From Streptomyces inhibens (GTDB lineage Bacteria; Actinomycetota; Actinomycetes; Streptomycetales; Streptomycetaceae): a stretch of DNA of 42,611 bases. A model generated the notes under the pieces. The model made no database searches. It was given only the letters and a program-made list of their open reading frames with translations, and was not told the DNA's origin. The translations under genes and the position numbers were made by a program. The stretch is taken from the NCBI RefSeq assembly GCF_003389455.1, contig NZ_QUAC01000479.1, positions 1 to 42,611 of the forward strand, read 5' to 3'. The stretch's first letter is position 1, and the number at the start of each line of letters is the position of its first letter. Below are positions 42,529-42,611 of this stretch, in pieces.

Positions 42529-42611
42529 TTAGACCGACCGGCAAATGGGTGGGCAGGGCTGCCCAGACGGCCCGAACGCAAGGCAGGCACGAGCCTTGAG
42601 TGATCATGGAG
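42529..42611. repeat. Right copy of 83-bp terminal inverted repeat
   Basis: These bases are the exact reverse complement of 1-83. Inside the repeat edge the sequences differ completely (GACATCTG on the left, ACCTGAAA on the right when read inward). The absence of any mismatch means either recent homogenisation, as happens at linear replicon ends, or a single repeat sequence read twice by an assembler. Confidence 0.95.

Noticed and set aside
1..42611. CRISPR arrays, tRNA or rRNA genes, riboswitches
   Set aside because: I found no regularly spaced identical repeats, no tRNA cloverleaf and no rRNA-like sequence on either strand. The repeats at 38050-38132 are too few and too close for CRISPR.

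Overview
The window is GC-rich, with codon third positions strongly biased to G or C. It carries families typical of Streptomyces: DUF6207, DUF6083, DUF5958, a FemX-like protein, DUF1648 proteins, an actinobacterial RHS protein with its LamG partner, and an EspC/WXG-type pair. It reads as accessory DNA from a Streptomyces chromosome arm or a linear plasmid. The first and last 83 bases are perfect inverted repeats of each other. A truncated helicase with helicase-associated (HA) repeats, of the kind found near Streptomyces telomeres, lies about 1.2 kb from the right end. Both facts fit a linear replicon end. A short-read contig that stops in a shared repeat would look the same, so the topology is open.

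Layout. 1-3.8 kb is a graveyard of mobile elements: a 3' remnant of a Tn3-family transposase, a decayed IS630 element next to an intact SAM methyltransferase, and an IS701-type element with a clear CTAG target duplication and a frameshifted transposase. 3.8-8 kb holds a nucleotidyltransferase-like gene, a phosphotransferase-like fragment, a secreted NucA/NucB-type nuclease with a convergent partner, and a secreted HNH nuclease pseudogene split by a 488-bp insertion. That insertion has inverted repeats, a TGCG duplication, and a small leaderless-looking gene behind a MerR-type promoter. 8-9.2 kb has no convincing gene. 9.2-11.9 kb is a tight operon: small protein, sigma factor, and a Sel1/IclR fusion regulator, closed by a terminator. 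12.4-14.4 kb is a type VII secretion style operon. 14.9-16.6 kb holds small membrane and His-rich proteins. 16.7-17.8 kb is a FemX-like gene, followed by a 142-bp MITE-like hairpin element.

18.4-22 kb has a broken and an intact GNAT acetyltransferase, a cold-shock-like protein, DUF6207, an intact secreted HNH nuclease plus a C-terminal remnant of the same family, and a secreted lamin-tail protein. 22.4-34.2 kb is one polymorphic toxin locus: a 1440-residue LamG protein, a 2143-residue RHS protein whose C-terminal tip looks like a nucleotidyltransferase-fold toxin, a DUF5958 protein as candidate immunity, and a small zinc-ribbon protein. 34.2-36.6 kb has a tyrosine integrase remnant split by a 438-bp internally deleted ISL3 element with an 8-bp duplication, then a UvrD-like helicase. 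36.7-39.3 kb holds a DUF6083 gene and an XRE regulator facing a frameshifted gene across an array of repeated operators. 39.4 kb to the end holds the truncated HA-repeat helicase and small subterminal genes.

The common theme is exported nucleases and toxins for competition (NucA/NucB, two or more HNH, RHS tip, type VII substrate), embedded in heavily rearranged DNA with many single-base frameshifts and nonsense mutations.
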